Source: Streblospio benedicti | Lineage: Eukaryota; Annelida; Polychaeta; Spionida; Spionidae | Reading direction: 5' to 3' | Assembly (NCBI GenBank): GCA_019095985.1 | Contig: CM032659.1 | Coordinates: 11,252,313 to 11,316,312, forward strand | DNA: 64,000 nucleotides | In this document: one piece after another, positions 34,101 through 45,354 of the stretch | Position numbering within the stretch: position 1 is the first letter of the stretch | Layout: each line of letters starts with the position of its first letter | Notes under the pieces: model-generated | What the model was told of the DNA's origin: nothing | Seen by the model: the letters and a program-made list of their open reading frames with translations, nothing else | Databases searched by the model: none | Position numbers and translations under genes: made by a program

Positions 34101-37100
34101 AGGTGTATTAAGTCCATGTAAGTTATGTAATAGATCAGCGGGATTATGCATATGCATAGCTAATTAGCAGTTTAATGTATTTGGAGACGTTTATCTTAGT
34201 TTTAATGATGTTTATATGATGTTGGACAGACTTATTGTTCTTTCTCTATGTTAGTTTAAATTTTATTTGTAAGTAAATGCTTTTTCTTTTCTTATAGAAT
34301 ATAAGTGGAAATGAAAGTATTGATGACTGTTTGTATTGGTGTCAGAATACCTGAGAATAACCAAGAAATTTCCTCTTTTACATTAAATTTTCTTCATTAG
34401 AAAATATTTGTTTCTAATAAATTGCAAATCAGAGCAACTGGATTAAGAATATTGAATTATACCAAAGCAGAATAATTTACAAAAAATAGATTTTTCATAT
34501 TTATTTGAAGTAAGCTGATGATAATCTATGTGTGTAACAAATTTATGAACGAATAACATTTGTTCATGTTCCTACGTCATATTCTAGGAAATTCATGTAT
34601 TGAAACATTATCTATTAGATATTTTGTTTCAACAAATAATCAAGAATATGACAGGGATGTTGAATATTTGAATTATTTTATCATTGAGCTATGTAAAGTA
34701 TCCTTAACCAATAAGGACAAGTTAGCTTATCCTCCAAATTTTCCTCCAATCTAACATCCAGCTTGTGATTTCATTCACAATTTGATTTAATTCTTTTCAA
34801 AAGATTACCAAGAAGCTCCACATTACATCATGTTAAAAAAATGTCTGCAATGGGAAAAAGTCCTTAAAAAAAAGTAAAGATCTAAAACTAAGATGAGCTA
34901 AGTCACCTTTGGTAGATATAATTGTAGCATTAAATGTTAAGCTGGAACCAGATTTTGGATCCCAGTGTTTTGGATTGAAAGCTTCAGCCTATGTACAATT
35001 TGTTTGGCTGTAATCAGGTACATTTGTATCGTTTTCCATTATAAGACCTGGCTGTCGAACAACATTTGAAGCTCAAACGTGACATGGATCACTTGTAAAC
35101 CGAACGGCTGAGGAGGAAAAGCCAATCTGGCTCACAAATGAGCATCATTCGCTTCTCAGTAACAGGTCCCATTGTGCACTCATTATTGAATCTATTGGGG
35201 ACAATATCACATGGGTAACCACTGTAAGGAAATGAAGCAATCCTTGTAGCCATAATGGCCTTACTTTGGACCTTGGTAATATGATAATAACGATAACGTC
35301 TGATGATCCAAGATGAATTATCAAAATTAATAGTTAATGTTCAATTTGATAGTTGCATAATTGACTAGAAAATTGATTTACAGTTGTACAGTAGCAAATG
35401 TGTATTGACCATAAATATGCAACATGTTATATGGCATTGGTGTAATATATGGTCATATGAAATATGCAGCAGGGCAAACGTAGACCACAAACTAATCTAT
35501 CTGATATTATTGAACCAGTAGTGCTGACTGTAAATCTGCATGTCTCAGATTGGGAGGGATCGCGTGACTATGCTTATGAAGCTGGTATGCTACACATCTA
35601 TAGCGTTACATATGATGTATAGGGCAAGTCAGATTTGTGTCTGCTTGATATGGTCATTTTATTTACATCATGATCATTTGGGTCTGTTTGAGCAGGCGCA
35701 AATTAACATGATTAATCCTCAAAATCGTAGTACTGTCTTTATCCAGTATAAATGTGAACAGTGAAGGTGTCTGACCGTTCCTTGGAGCAGTTCCATAAAT
35801 TTTTAAAACCGTACAATGATTTGGTGTGGTATGATAGTCATACATCCAAACGATTAAAAATGATCATATGCGTATGGTCTTATATTGATTATGCTACAAA
35901 TCTGAAGATGCAACAGTTGTTAAAAGTTGTTTACATGTATCATCTTCACAAGGATCAAAATTTCATTAAATCGTCTATTTTTTGTTCATATTCAAACTAA
36001 GCTAATACATTGATCTCTGACTCTTTAATCATTTTCTCGGACTATTTTGATGGATACATGATTTGTCTAGTTTGATTAACTGACGCAATTCAAAGATAAT
36101 CTCTTTTAAAGTGCGTATTCATCAAAGCTTTTAGATGTTTTTGCATGATGTTGTATAAAAAGATGAAAGTATTTTCTAGCCTCATTAGAGCGCTTCCTAT
36201 TTGAAAGGCAAAAGCGTAAACCTTCAAAGTTCGCATTGGTCCTTAGATGGTGATTCCAAAATGCTAAGATATCTATCTGTATAGCTGTTCATACAGTAGA
36301 ACCAGTCACTGTAGACCATAAAGGTAATGGTATATTTTAGTGGTGAGATTACTGTATATATGTTAGTATACATGTAAGAGTGGTGAACGCCAGCGAACCA
36401 GTGCATGCAAAGATACAAGTGCATTACATATACAGGGTGACCTTACCAGTAAAGCATACCATTGTCTTTTTTCTTACTAGTGTACTTCAACAGAGATATT
36501 TTAATTTGAGAAACTTTTAATCATGTCATCACTATGATACAAAGATGTCCAGTTCAAATATTTGGACCAAGTGCGGCTGGATTAGGTAGGTCTAACCCAT
36601 GGCTTAAGATTATGAACATGGACTTGTAAAGGCAGTGTGAATAATAAAGCCGTACAACCGAGGATGGACGACTACATACTGGACAAGAAAGGAACCAAAT
36701 GGTGACATATCCTTATTGAATAGAGCCATCAGGAATTCTATCTTTTCAAGCTGATTAAATCACTATTGGTACCTAATCATATTCCACCATCTCCTTACAT
36801 ATTTATATATGAACTCAAGTACATACCATAGTAGCTATTCCCCTGCCTGCTGATTGGTTGGTTTGCTGTATCAAAGTTACCAGCTGAGAACTTAATTAGT
36901 CATACACTGTGCCCTGGCTAGAGCCACTGTGATTACATACAGATATAGTCTCTTTCATCAGTGATTATTAGAGATTTAATAAGGATCTTGGCTGTGACTG
37001 CTGTGATAGTGTTACCCAGTTGATTTAATTTGCACAGCTTGCAATTTGGCACTGGCAATTGCAATATGATGATTATAAGAAAGGCTGCAATGTTAGAACA

Positions 37101-40100
37101 CTGACAGTGTTGCCTTACCACAATTGCATTATTAACCTTTCATCTCGCACAGTTTGTATGAAACACAATGCTCGCTTAAAATGGTAATGTGAATTCCACC
37201 ATGCACATATATCATGAGTTAAAGCTTCTGTTTTTGTATGTTTCATATTTGCACTATTGTCTGTTATGACATGCATATTTTGATATGATTTAATTTTGTC
37301 AGGTTACACATGTATATATGAAACTGTGTTTAAATAAAAATGTGTCATGCACAGGATATTATGACCATGTATCTCAGTACATATTTGTTGATCTATCACA
37401 TGCAATTACTTGAGAAATTGTGCTATACATGTATTTATTATCCCATTTTGAGCTGGATCTGTATCAGGTATCTGCTCTCTTCTTAGGTGAAGGCAATTAT
37501 GTGTTGAATTTGTGGAAGTTGATCTTACCAATGAAAAGGAAAATGTGAATTACCTGTCAAGAAAAGGTAATAACAGTATGAAATCAGCAAAAGCTGAATT
37601 CAATGCTCTATTAAAAGATGTCAATTTGTTCCAGGGGTTTGACACTAACCCGGGTCACCGCGTCATGGCTCATAGTCTCAAATACTCTGTTGTATGGTAA
37701 TCCTATATATTTTGCTGGCGTGGTTTGCCGTAATGCTATCTGGACATGCTGTCAAGTTTCTTTGGATTCTCGTTTCATGTCTGTCATGGGAAAGCTGCTT
37801 ATGAATCAAGTTAGCTTTAAACCAGGCAATCGTACATAACAACATTTAGCTCTTGAGTTATATGAAAGAAATAATGACAAACTTTTGGTTTTCTATGGGC
37901 TTAATTGCGTAAAATGGTATTAGGAACAAATCAACATTAATGATGATAAGATTTGAAAGCGCATGCAATCGTAAACACCTAATATATTTGAAGGTCTTCA
38001 TGGAAATCCATTCTAATCTATTTGGGGCTTATTAAATTTACAACAAATCATCTGAAGACTTTGGCTAATCAAAACTTCAGAAAACTTTAGCTTCAGCCAT
38101 GTCAAACGTGCGTGTTTACATGGCCAAGTAAAAAAAAACACTGTACGTGTAATTGGTTTTGCTTGCGCTATAAATCTAACTCAATAAAGATGTTCCAGTG
38201 GAAAGAGGCAAATTAACCATAATGGAGATATTGAAACATTTGCAGTGTGAAAGAGATTCCTATAGACCGCCAATCACCTCCTCATGTACATGTGAACACA
38301 TGCCAAATGCAACTTGCATAAATGAAACGAAACTGCCAAATGAAATGACAGAAATTAGATGCAATCAGTGTTGAGCAATCAAAACATCAACAAAATAACA
38401 CAATGTAACACGCGCCGACTTTGATGCTGTAATCACCTATATCAACAGGCGGTTGGCAACATCCAGACTTCCGATCCGCTGGTGCTGTGTTGTTGTTGCA
38501 GGGATTCCACCTGGTTGTGGTTGGTGTTGGTGGAGCAGTCTTTATCTGGCAGAGAAATCCACACTTCGCTGAACAAAGACCTCACCATAGATAACTTTGT
38601 AATTGCCTAAAACCTAGTAAGAAAGTAAAAGAAAAGGCAACATAAAACTGTATCACTTTGGGGAGGAGGACCAGGTTCAGCAGTTAGTTCTTATAAGTTT
38701 GAATTACATGTTTAAGTGTATTTTTTTGAGTTTTTGTGATATTAGCTTTGTATCTAAGGTAGACGCCTTTGAAGAATGAGTGCGAAAAGATCATGCATAT
38801 CATTGTGCTTAGCCAATCAATGGAAAGGCTGTTTATTTTTGTATAATTGCAGTTTATTTGACTTATCATATTGATAATATCATATCATATACATAGACAT
38901 GATGTAAACGGTCAATCATATAATGCTCACTGCGCTTTCTTTGAAGCTTGACTGAGAGAATGGTATGTACCTAAAGAAAATATCAATATGCAAACTGCAA
39001 AAGATTGACATGTTTTTAATGAAATAAGCGTTTGCAGACATCCCTTGTATATATAGAAATCGCGAAATTGATTGGCGTTTTGCTTATGAATTTTGCTGCT
39101 CACTGTCGATGATCTGTAAATTCCATGTCAACTTTAACAGCAAATGCAGCCATTGTAATGGAGTAGAAATAGATTTCACATAATGAATTGAAAATCATTT
39201 CATCTCTATGTTCACATTATCTTTCAAAGTTTAGTGTCTTATTGTTTGGATATACAAATTTCAAATTTCAAATTGTCATATAATATCATGAAAAACAAGT
39301 TACCGGTATGTGTCATCGGCCATGACTTGTCTATCAAATACATTTGTATGGTCGTGAACCGATAGAACAGCTGTTTGTTTATTTGTCCCCTTTATTTGAC
39401 ACCATAAAAGGCGTAAATGACCTTGTTTGAAACAAGCTTGGCTAGTTATTACCCCATCTCTAAATCAAAGTCTGTTCTTATTTCTTGTCCCGAAATTATT
39501 TATTAACAAACAGTGACATCCACACGCAAATTTTTTGCCATAATTAGTCTACTTTTGAACAGTCAGTGACTGGTACCGTAGGGATAAGATCATACAATTC
39601 TCTAACTTTTTCTAATTCACATATAACTGATTACATATAACTAAATACATCTTACATATAGCCAGTCATGTTTAACATATTTAATGTGAGAGTTGTCGCT
39701 TTTATTCTATAGGTATTATTGAGGTGAGACATGCCCATACATTTAGCCAATGGAAATAAGCTGATTTGCATGACATGAAAACTCCATCTGCCTAATAGAT
39801 AAGCTGTTTCTGTACATTAGTACAATCACGCGCAACAAACTGCTCCCTGCTGTATACTTGACTTGGTTGTTATAGTTCTGGACTGTAAGATAGAGATTCT
39901 ATGCTTACACATATGTTGAGCAAACACATTTTAATTTTTTGTTCATCATAGTGGCAAGTCAGAAATTAGTAATCACGTGTACGTCTTTGGTTGAAAACAT
40001 TTTCTATGGGCTGGGCTGGTATCAATTCTATGTTTGGAGAAATGCATGATTTGTTACAACTGTGAGCGCGCAATGTATTATTTATAAAGAAGAGTACATG

Positions 40101-42465
40101 TATACTCCGTTAGAATATTTTAGTGTATGTACATGAACAAAAAGTAGGTTCGTTGAAAATGATTATCTGCATTAAAAAAAGTGTATCACAACAAAACTTG
40201 GAAAATTGTGCGATCAATATCGCTTTGTTGAAGAAAGTATGTAGTGTTTGACACTACAAGAGCTATATCACCTTACGCAATATCGTAATGAAAATTCTAA
40301 ATATGGATATTTCAATTTTTCTTGCTTTAGGCAGGTTAGAAAATTCATTTTGTGAATCAATATGGTTGACAAATCTTTTTTTCCACGAAACTAGCAATGT
40401 AGTTTCCCGACATCATCAAGGAACACCATTTAAGAAATGGTTGTTTATAAATCATAAATTGTCTTAAAAAGATGGCACAATATCTCTTATCATTTGATAA
40501 CATCAAGAAATAAATATACTTACTACTATTAACTAGTACAATAGGAAATATCTTCACTATATAATGTTTTGTAAAAATGTATAATACAGCATAGGAAATG
40601 ATTTGGCTCATTATGATAGGTTATTGTATGAGTGTGTATGAGAGATCAGAAAATCTCACTCGTGTGGAATTTGACAGAATAAGTGAATGCAGAGAACGAG
40701 TTCTGTTCAGGTCCACAACAGGTGAAATTTTCCTATAGATCACCCTGACTCGTGTAATTATTTTTTTCTTACATATTTATTTATTACTTTTAGGTGTTAA
40801 ACTTGGTAGTGTAGGAGATCAATTTTTCATGTCTCACCATTCAGAATAGAATATTCTCAGTAAACATGGGAGAAATTGTATTTCTCAGATTTGTATTACA
40901 ATACATGTACGTATCTGAATTTCCATGAAGTTAAAGAACGTTGAAGATGATACGTCTTATATGATTTTACACACAATTCAAACTATGTAAAGTATTTTCA
41001 ATCAAACAACTAATCAATCTATTTAGACAGTCCCAATTGTTCCTCAATTTGATGGTGTGACCTGGCTACCCACTGTACTTCGCAGCTACATGTACATGTA
41101 TCCCCTCTAAGTTTCCTAAATTTTTCTCATTTGATCTCTTCGATGTATACCTAGATGTGTTACATTTTCTACATGCTTGCTTCACCAGCCTTGTCTGATT
41201 TGGTCTTCCCTTGCCTTTCTATCCTTGTATCTCCACTGGACAAAGTGTCACCACCCCTAAACTAGGTTCACCTACTGGGAACTGCTTGATTGGCATGCTA
41301 TCAATTGGCCTGGTGTTGCTACTAAATCCCGGACATGCGGACATGCGTAATATTTTGCTGACTCAGGTTCAGAGTTGAGAACGTCCTCAATTCTACTACA
41401 CCTCTTGTGTAATATACTGTAATCATTTACGTATGATAATGTGAGCAACAAGTTACACTAGTAGAATCTGCATCCAACCATAGATGCCAAATTCGAGAAA
41501 ACAATTTCCCAATCTGCGCTCCAGTAGTTTGTCTGCTTTTGGTCTTGTTCCACTAGAGAATCCTTGTCTGTGCATATTAGGAGACAAGGACAAAATGTTT
41601 AAATATTTTAGGCGTGAGAAGCTGTCTTCCATTGTCATTTCGGCACCCTCATAACAACCGTGTGTTGTATTACTCAAGAGACATGTAAATATACAAGGAG
41701 AAATGTGTTTAATTCTATGTCCAACAAAAGCAAGACGATTTTGATGGAATTGGATTTCTCTGAATAGGAAATATGCCACCACTATGAAAGGCTTGTTATT
41801 GCAAATCCAGAGAGATTTCAACTGAAAGACAGAATTTATTGCGTATTGACAGATTCCATCTAATGTAATTGGAATGTTTGCCATTTTATAGGAATGATCA
41901 TATATTGTAATGACAAGTTTGATTACATTTGAGTAACTCTCTCCATTCTTTTTTTCCCATGAAACGAGGCAAAGATTTGCTTGATTCTAAAGCAAAGACA
42001 GTTTGCAATATGGTTCAATGAAACTTTAGACCTCACTGTTGTGCAGTGTTGTGTGGGTATTTGAATAGGAAATGTAAGTTTTTAAACACATAATACACAG
42101 CTAAAAATGTATTTCAAGTAATTGTTTATATCAATATAATAATCATAAGATTTATTGGGCTTAGTACAGTCCATATTCATCTTTTTATATATGTCGCCTT
42201 GTGGAAAATGCACACAGTAGTTTTGTTTTATATATGCCAGGCTATCATCTAGTATTCATGTAGGTCGAATTTTCGGTGCCCAAAATCCTTTTCAGAGATG
42301 AAGTTGACTTATAGATCACTTTTGACAAGTTGTGTAAAGCACTGTCAAAATGAACTCGGACAAATTCGTGTGAGTGCTGCACATTTGTCTTGAGTTTTTT
42401 CATGGCCATAGACACGCCGTAGAGGATCTAGAACATGAACCATACTTGCTGCTTCCACCCTGCGT
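28167..42465. other. Long gene-poor interval, probably intergenic or intron
   Basis: About 14 kb without a supported gene. Patches that stand out by composition are 35080-35290 and 38200-38480 (for example GAAATGACAGAAATTAGATG), possibly regulatory, and 39730-39830 (GCTGATTTGCATGACATG, an octamer-like word). Open frames at 35540-36000 and 37512-37839 read smoothly for short spans but break and lack domains. The 143-codon minus-strand frame at 41884-41453 is discussed under rejected items. Confidence 0.35.
32703..32739 (+). CDS. Weak candidate 37-base microexon upstream of the C2 gene
   Basis: The acceptor TTTTTCTTTTATTTTACAG is close to ideal, and TGCTGTCAG is followed by the donor-like GTATGC. 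It starts in phase 1 and ends in phase 2, reading KDLTYLYIYAVR. Phase 2 is what the acceptor at 43895 needs to enter the C2 gene frame, and the frame ending at 25360 supplies the right phase before it. A match of two junctions has a fair probability by chance, and a competing acceptor exists at 37486. Confidence 0.25.
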
Positions 42466-42495
42466 TTTTTAGACATACTATTTTTAGACATACTA
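42466..42495. repeat. 15-bp tandem duplication
   Basis: TTTTTAGACATACTA is repeated exactly twice, at 42466-42480 and 42481-42495. Confidence 0.95.
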
Positions 42496-43895
42496 TTTAC
42501 AACCGATCAGTGAACATGCAAGGTGAGTTGTTCGTGTGTCTTTCCCCTGATCTCCAGGTTGAGATATGAGCCGAGTGTGCTTGCACCTGGGTGGATTGTG
42601 TTTACAAACAACCTACATGATACTCTCATGTTGCACACTTGCTACTTGCCTAATTTGTACCCCAAAACTTATGCGCAAGTTTATCTTGGGATTATTTCTA
42701 CAATGACTGCATGTTTTCACTATTTCGTCCATATTTTTAATATAATGTGTGTTAAACGTTAAAACGTCTGTACTGCAAGGGCATCTTTAGCTGTATCTAA
42801 GTTTGACACTTGACTTAGCAAGAGCTTTGCAAGTCCTTTAAGTGCTTTAAGTACATTGTGCGTCCATTGTACTATTGGTGCACATTGTTAGCTAGCCAAT
42901 ACGGGGTCTCTCGCATTGGAGAAGTAGTAGGGTTAACCTACAACTGCCATGTGCCAGTGTTACAAGGCTGCAAAACGCCTTCAGATACGTTGGCGTGCAA
43001 ATTTTGGGATTTCGCTGACAGCATATATCCATAGGGTCTAACTCTGACCAAGGCAGGTCATAATTACCTGCTGCTTTTACTTGTAACTGTCAATATAATT
43101 AAAAAAAAATGTACTACATGTATTTGTAAATATATGGCAAATAAACAATGTGGAGTTTAGCCTATCACAATTTTAAAAAATCTAATCTCATTTAAATAGA
43201 ATTAAACTTTGTAGATTTTGAATGTGATTTAATTTCTAGATATGATTGGACCAATAGAGAATAGATTTAATTTGAATGTACTATCAATAAAAGGAATTAA
43301 TTAAGTAAAAAGAAAAAAAGAAAAGAGCCTGACAAATCTTACTTTCTAATGTTATTCATGTAGAGATTAATAATCTATGCAGATAAGATTAAATGATACA
43401 AGTGAGGTTTGACATTTTGGTATGCGATTTAATTACGGCTATCACTTAGAATTTGTCATTAATTACTTCAGTCTCTGGAAATTGACATGATTTATAAGTT
43501 GTTAGCAGATTATGAATGTGTGGACTCAGGTTTAACAAGCAGCTATAAACGGCTCTGTTTCTACAAGACACTCATTTTCTTAGTGCCGGGACTCGGTGAC
43601 TCTGAGACCATGAGAGGATTGCATTGAGTAGGCAAATTATCGGGAAGTAATATTGTTTATTACACCTGAGACAGGATGAAATCTCTATTGTAGACACTTA
43701 CGAAAAGAAAAAATATATTCATCCATGGATTGTGACTGTTGTTTGGTGAAAAAAATAAGGATTAAGTGATCAGGAAAAGTTTTTAACTTTAAGGATATGT
43801 AATTAAGATGTAGAAATTATTCACTTACAAGTGACCATCGTTGCTGATAGTAATAACTTAGCAATGGTCAGGTGACTAATTGTATTGTGACACAG
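42496..43895. other. Non-coding interval ending in a splice-acceptor-like site
   Basis: No gene is supported. TTGTATTGTGACACAG at 43880-43895 reads as a 3' splice site just before the C2 gene frame, so this is probably intron. Confidence 0.45.
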
Positions 43896-43902
43896 GTATT
43901 TC

Positions 43903-44424
43903 ATGAGGATGGGTTCTTCAATCAGTATTAAAAGAACATTGTTCAACCAATCAGATTATGTTTATGAAGATGATAACTATTTGGATCTAGATTTCATTAA
44001 TGCATTTAAAACTAATAATGAATGTGGAGTGTCCATGTCTTCTAAGCGAAGACGACTATTTTATAAGCCTGTTCACAGTAAGACATTGGATAGATACAAG
44101 AGAAGGAAAGCCATATATCCCTCACAAATGATCGAATCATCTTTGGAAGCACAAAGCAATCCTACAGACAGACAGTTTTTGAAAGATGTCAATCTGATAC
44201 CAAGAGAGATTTCACTCTTGGATGGTTCTCGGAGTAGTTCTTTTCATGTACTGAACTCAGGCAATCACACCATGGCCGTGAAAGGCAGGCGCTACATGAG
44301 AAAAACAAGTATTCGTCCAAGTCTCCAAATTCACCCAATGGATGAAACAGACAACATAATGGAGAACTCAGGTTTCTGTGAAACCTCAATTCGAGCAACA
44401 GTGCTGAAGTTGATGATCAAGTAA
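43903..44424 (+). CDS. C2-domain protein, N-terminal segment (frame 1)
   Basis: The frame starts MRMGSSISIKRTLF. The second ATG (AGGATGG) has the better Kozak context. The acceptor-like CACAG at 43891-43895 suggests that this is the last, or only, coding exon after a 5' UTR or upstream exon. The segment is low-complexity and polar, with two basic clusters (KRRR and KRRK, 14 residues apart) resembling a bipartite nuclear localisation signal. It reads into GFC near 44379, then continues to a stop at 44424 in a poor-looking tail. The frame one base back, open from 44382, carries the C2 domain. Read together they would give about 365 residues. A short protein with a basic disordered start and a terminal C2 domain recalls C2CD4/NLF-type proteins, but I cannot assign the family. 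Confidence 0.65.
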   Translation: MRMGSSISIKRTLFNQSDYVYEDDNYLDLDFINAFKTNNECGVSMSSKRRRLFYKPVHSKTLDRYKRRKAIYPSQMIESSLEAQSNPTDRQFLKDVNLIPREISLLDGSRSSSFHVLNSGNHTMAVKGRRYMRKTSIRPSLQIHPMDETDNIMENSGFCETSIRATVLKLMIK

Positions 44425-45002
44425 CTGACACAATCCAATTTGATAGTTCTAAAAATGAAAAACGATTTACAAGTTGTACAACCTATGATAAAGATATTGA
44501 ATGTCAAGTTCCTTATAGTACAAACAAAAGATCTTCATTTTCTTGCTCCGTGCTTGATGCAGACTCAGTCACAGACAGCAGAACCATATTGTTGTCACCT
44601 CCAGAATGTGACATCCTGGAAAAAACATTGCCAGACCAACCAGCGTTGGAGCAGCATGACCCACACCAAGTTGTCTTGCACCTGTCCATCCTCTGCCCAC
44701 CTGGTGGTGACCGACTTACCATCCATGTGCATGAGTCATCGAGGCTACCAGCGGTCAGCTGTAGCCTTGTGCAACTGTCCATTCTTGGTGACATCAGCAC
44801 AGTCTGCAGCACCGATATCATCGTCAATGATGATGCACCAAAATTTGATGAGATCTTTACCTTTGAACTTTTTGCAGATGATTTTGAAAGTGGTTTAGAA
44901 ATTCAGCTTTTGGTTGATGAAGTGATGGTTGGGTCGGTGATATTTAGCATTGGGAACTTGATGGAAGTTGGCTACTCTAGTGGATGGTTTGCTTTGGACT
45001 AG
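44382..45002 (+). CDS. C2-domain protein, C-terminal segment with C2 domain (frame 3)
   Basis: The frame is open from 44382 and continues the N-terminal segment after a one-base switch. After a Ser/Asp/Thr-rich linker, a C2 fold starts near 44670: LHLSILCPPGGDRLTIHVHE (strands 1-2), SLVQLSILGD (strand 3), CSTDIIVNDDAPKFDEIFTF (the family's classic turn, here with DEIF for NExF), LEIQLLVDEVMVGSVIF, and the ending GWFALD. The usual DPYV calcium-loop aspartates are absent (RLPAVSCSLVQL), so calcium binding is unlikely; many such C2 domains bind lipid or protein instead. AATAAA at 45349-45354 is a plausible polyadenylation signal. Either the gene has a real frameshift, there is a one-base assembly error, or a small intron is spliced here (see findings). 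Confidence 0.75.
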   Translation, partial: NLNSSNSAEVDDQVTDTIQFDSSKNEKRFTSCTTYDKDIECQVPYSTNKRSSFSCSVLDADSVTDSRTILLSPPECDILEKTLPDQPALEQHDPHQVVLHLSILCPPGGDRLTIHVHESSRLPAVSCSLVQLSILGDISTVCSTDIIVNDDAPKFDEIFTFELFADDFESGLEIQLLVDEVMVGSVIFSIGNLMEVGYSSGWFALD

Positions 45003-45348
45003 ATACAGATTTTTTTGTAGAAAAACACAATTAATTAGAATTAATTTTGTAAGAACAATCTGTGAATGTTAAAACTTTATATCATTAATTAAGACTGCTA
45101 AGGATGATCTTCATTTAGTTCACTAACCTATAAAATGTGCAATTATATTTTCTGTGATTCAGTTGTGACATTTAATTTTAATCATACCTATTATTCAAAG
45201 GAAAAAAAGTTATGTAATGAGACAAAAAGTCCTGTGTTTAGAGGATAATGATGACAGCAACTAATTATGAGTGTTTTCTTTACCATATTTTATTCTTTAT
45301 AGTCTGATCCTCCAAATGTTAAATAAGTTCCGTTTCCCCGTATGTGAA

Positions 45349-45354
45349 AATAAA
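45349..45354 (+). promoter_or_regulatory. Polyadenylation signal for the C2 gene
   Basis: AATAAA on the coding strand, 347 bp past the stop codon. Confidence 0.5.

Noticed and set aside
36290-36320. ACAGTAGAACCAGTCACTGT as a pogo-like MITE end
   Set aside because: The first dozen bases match the family end, but no interior or opposite end was found. Too short to call.
41453-41884. 143-codon minus-strand open frame starting MANIPITLDG
   Set aside because: It has an ATG and reads moderately well, but no domain, no repeat of a known family and no regulatory context. Length is near what chance gives here. RNA data would be needed to revive it.
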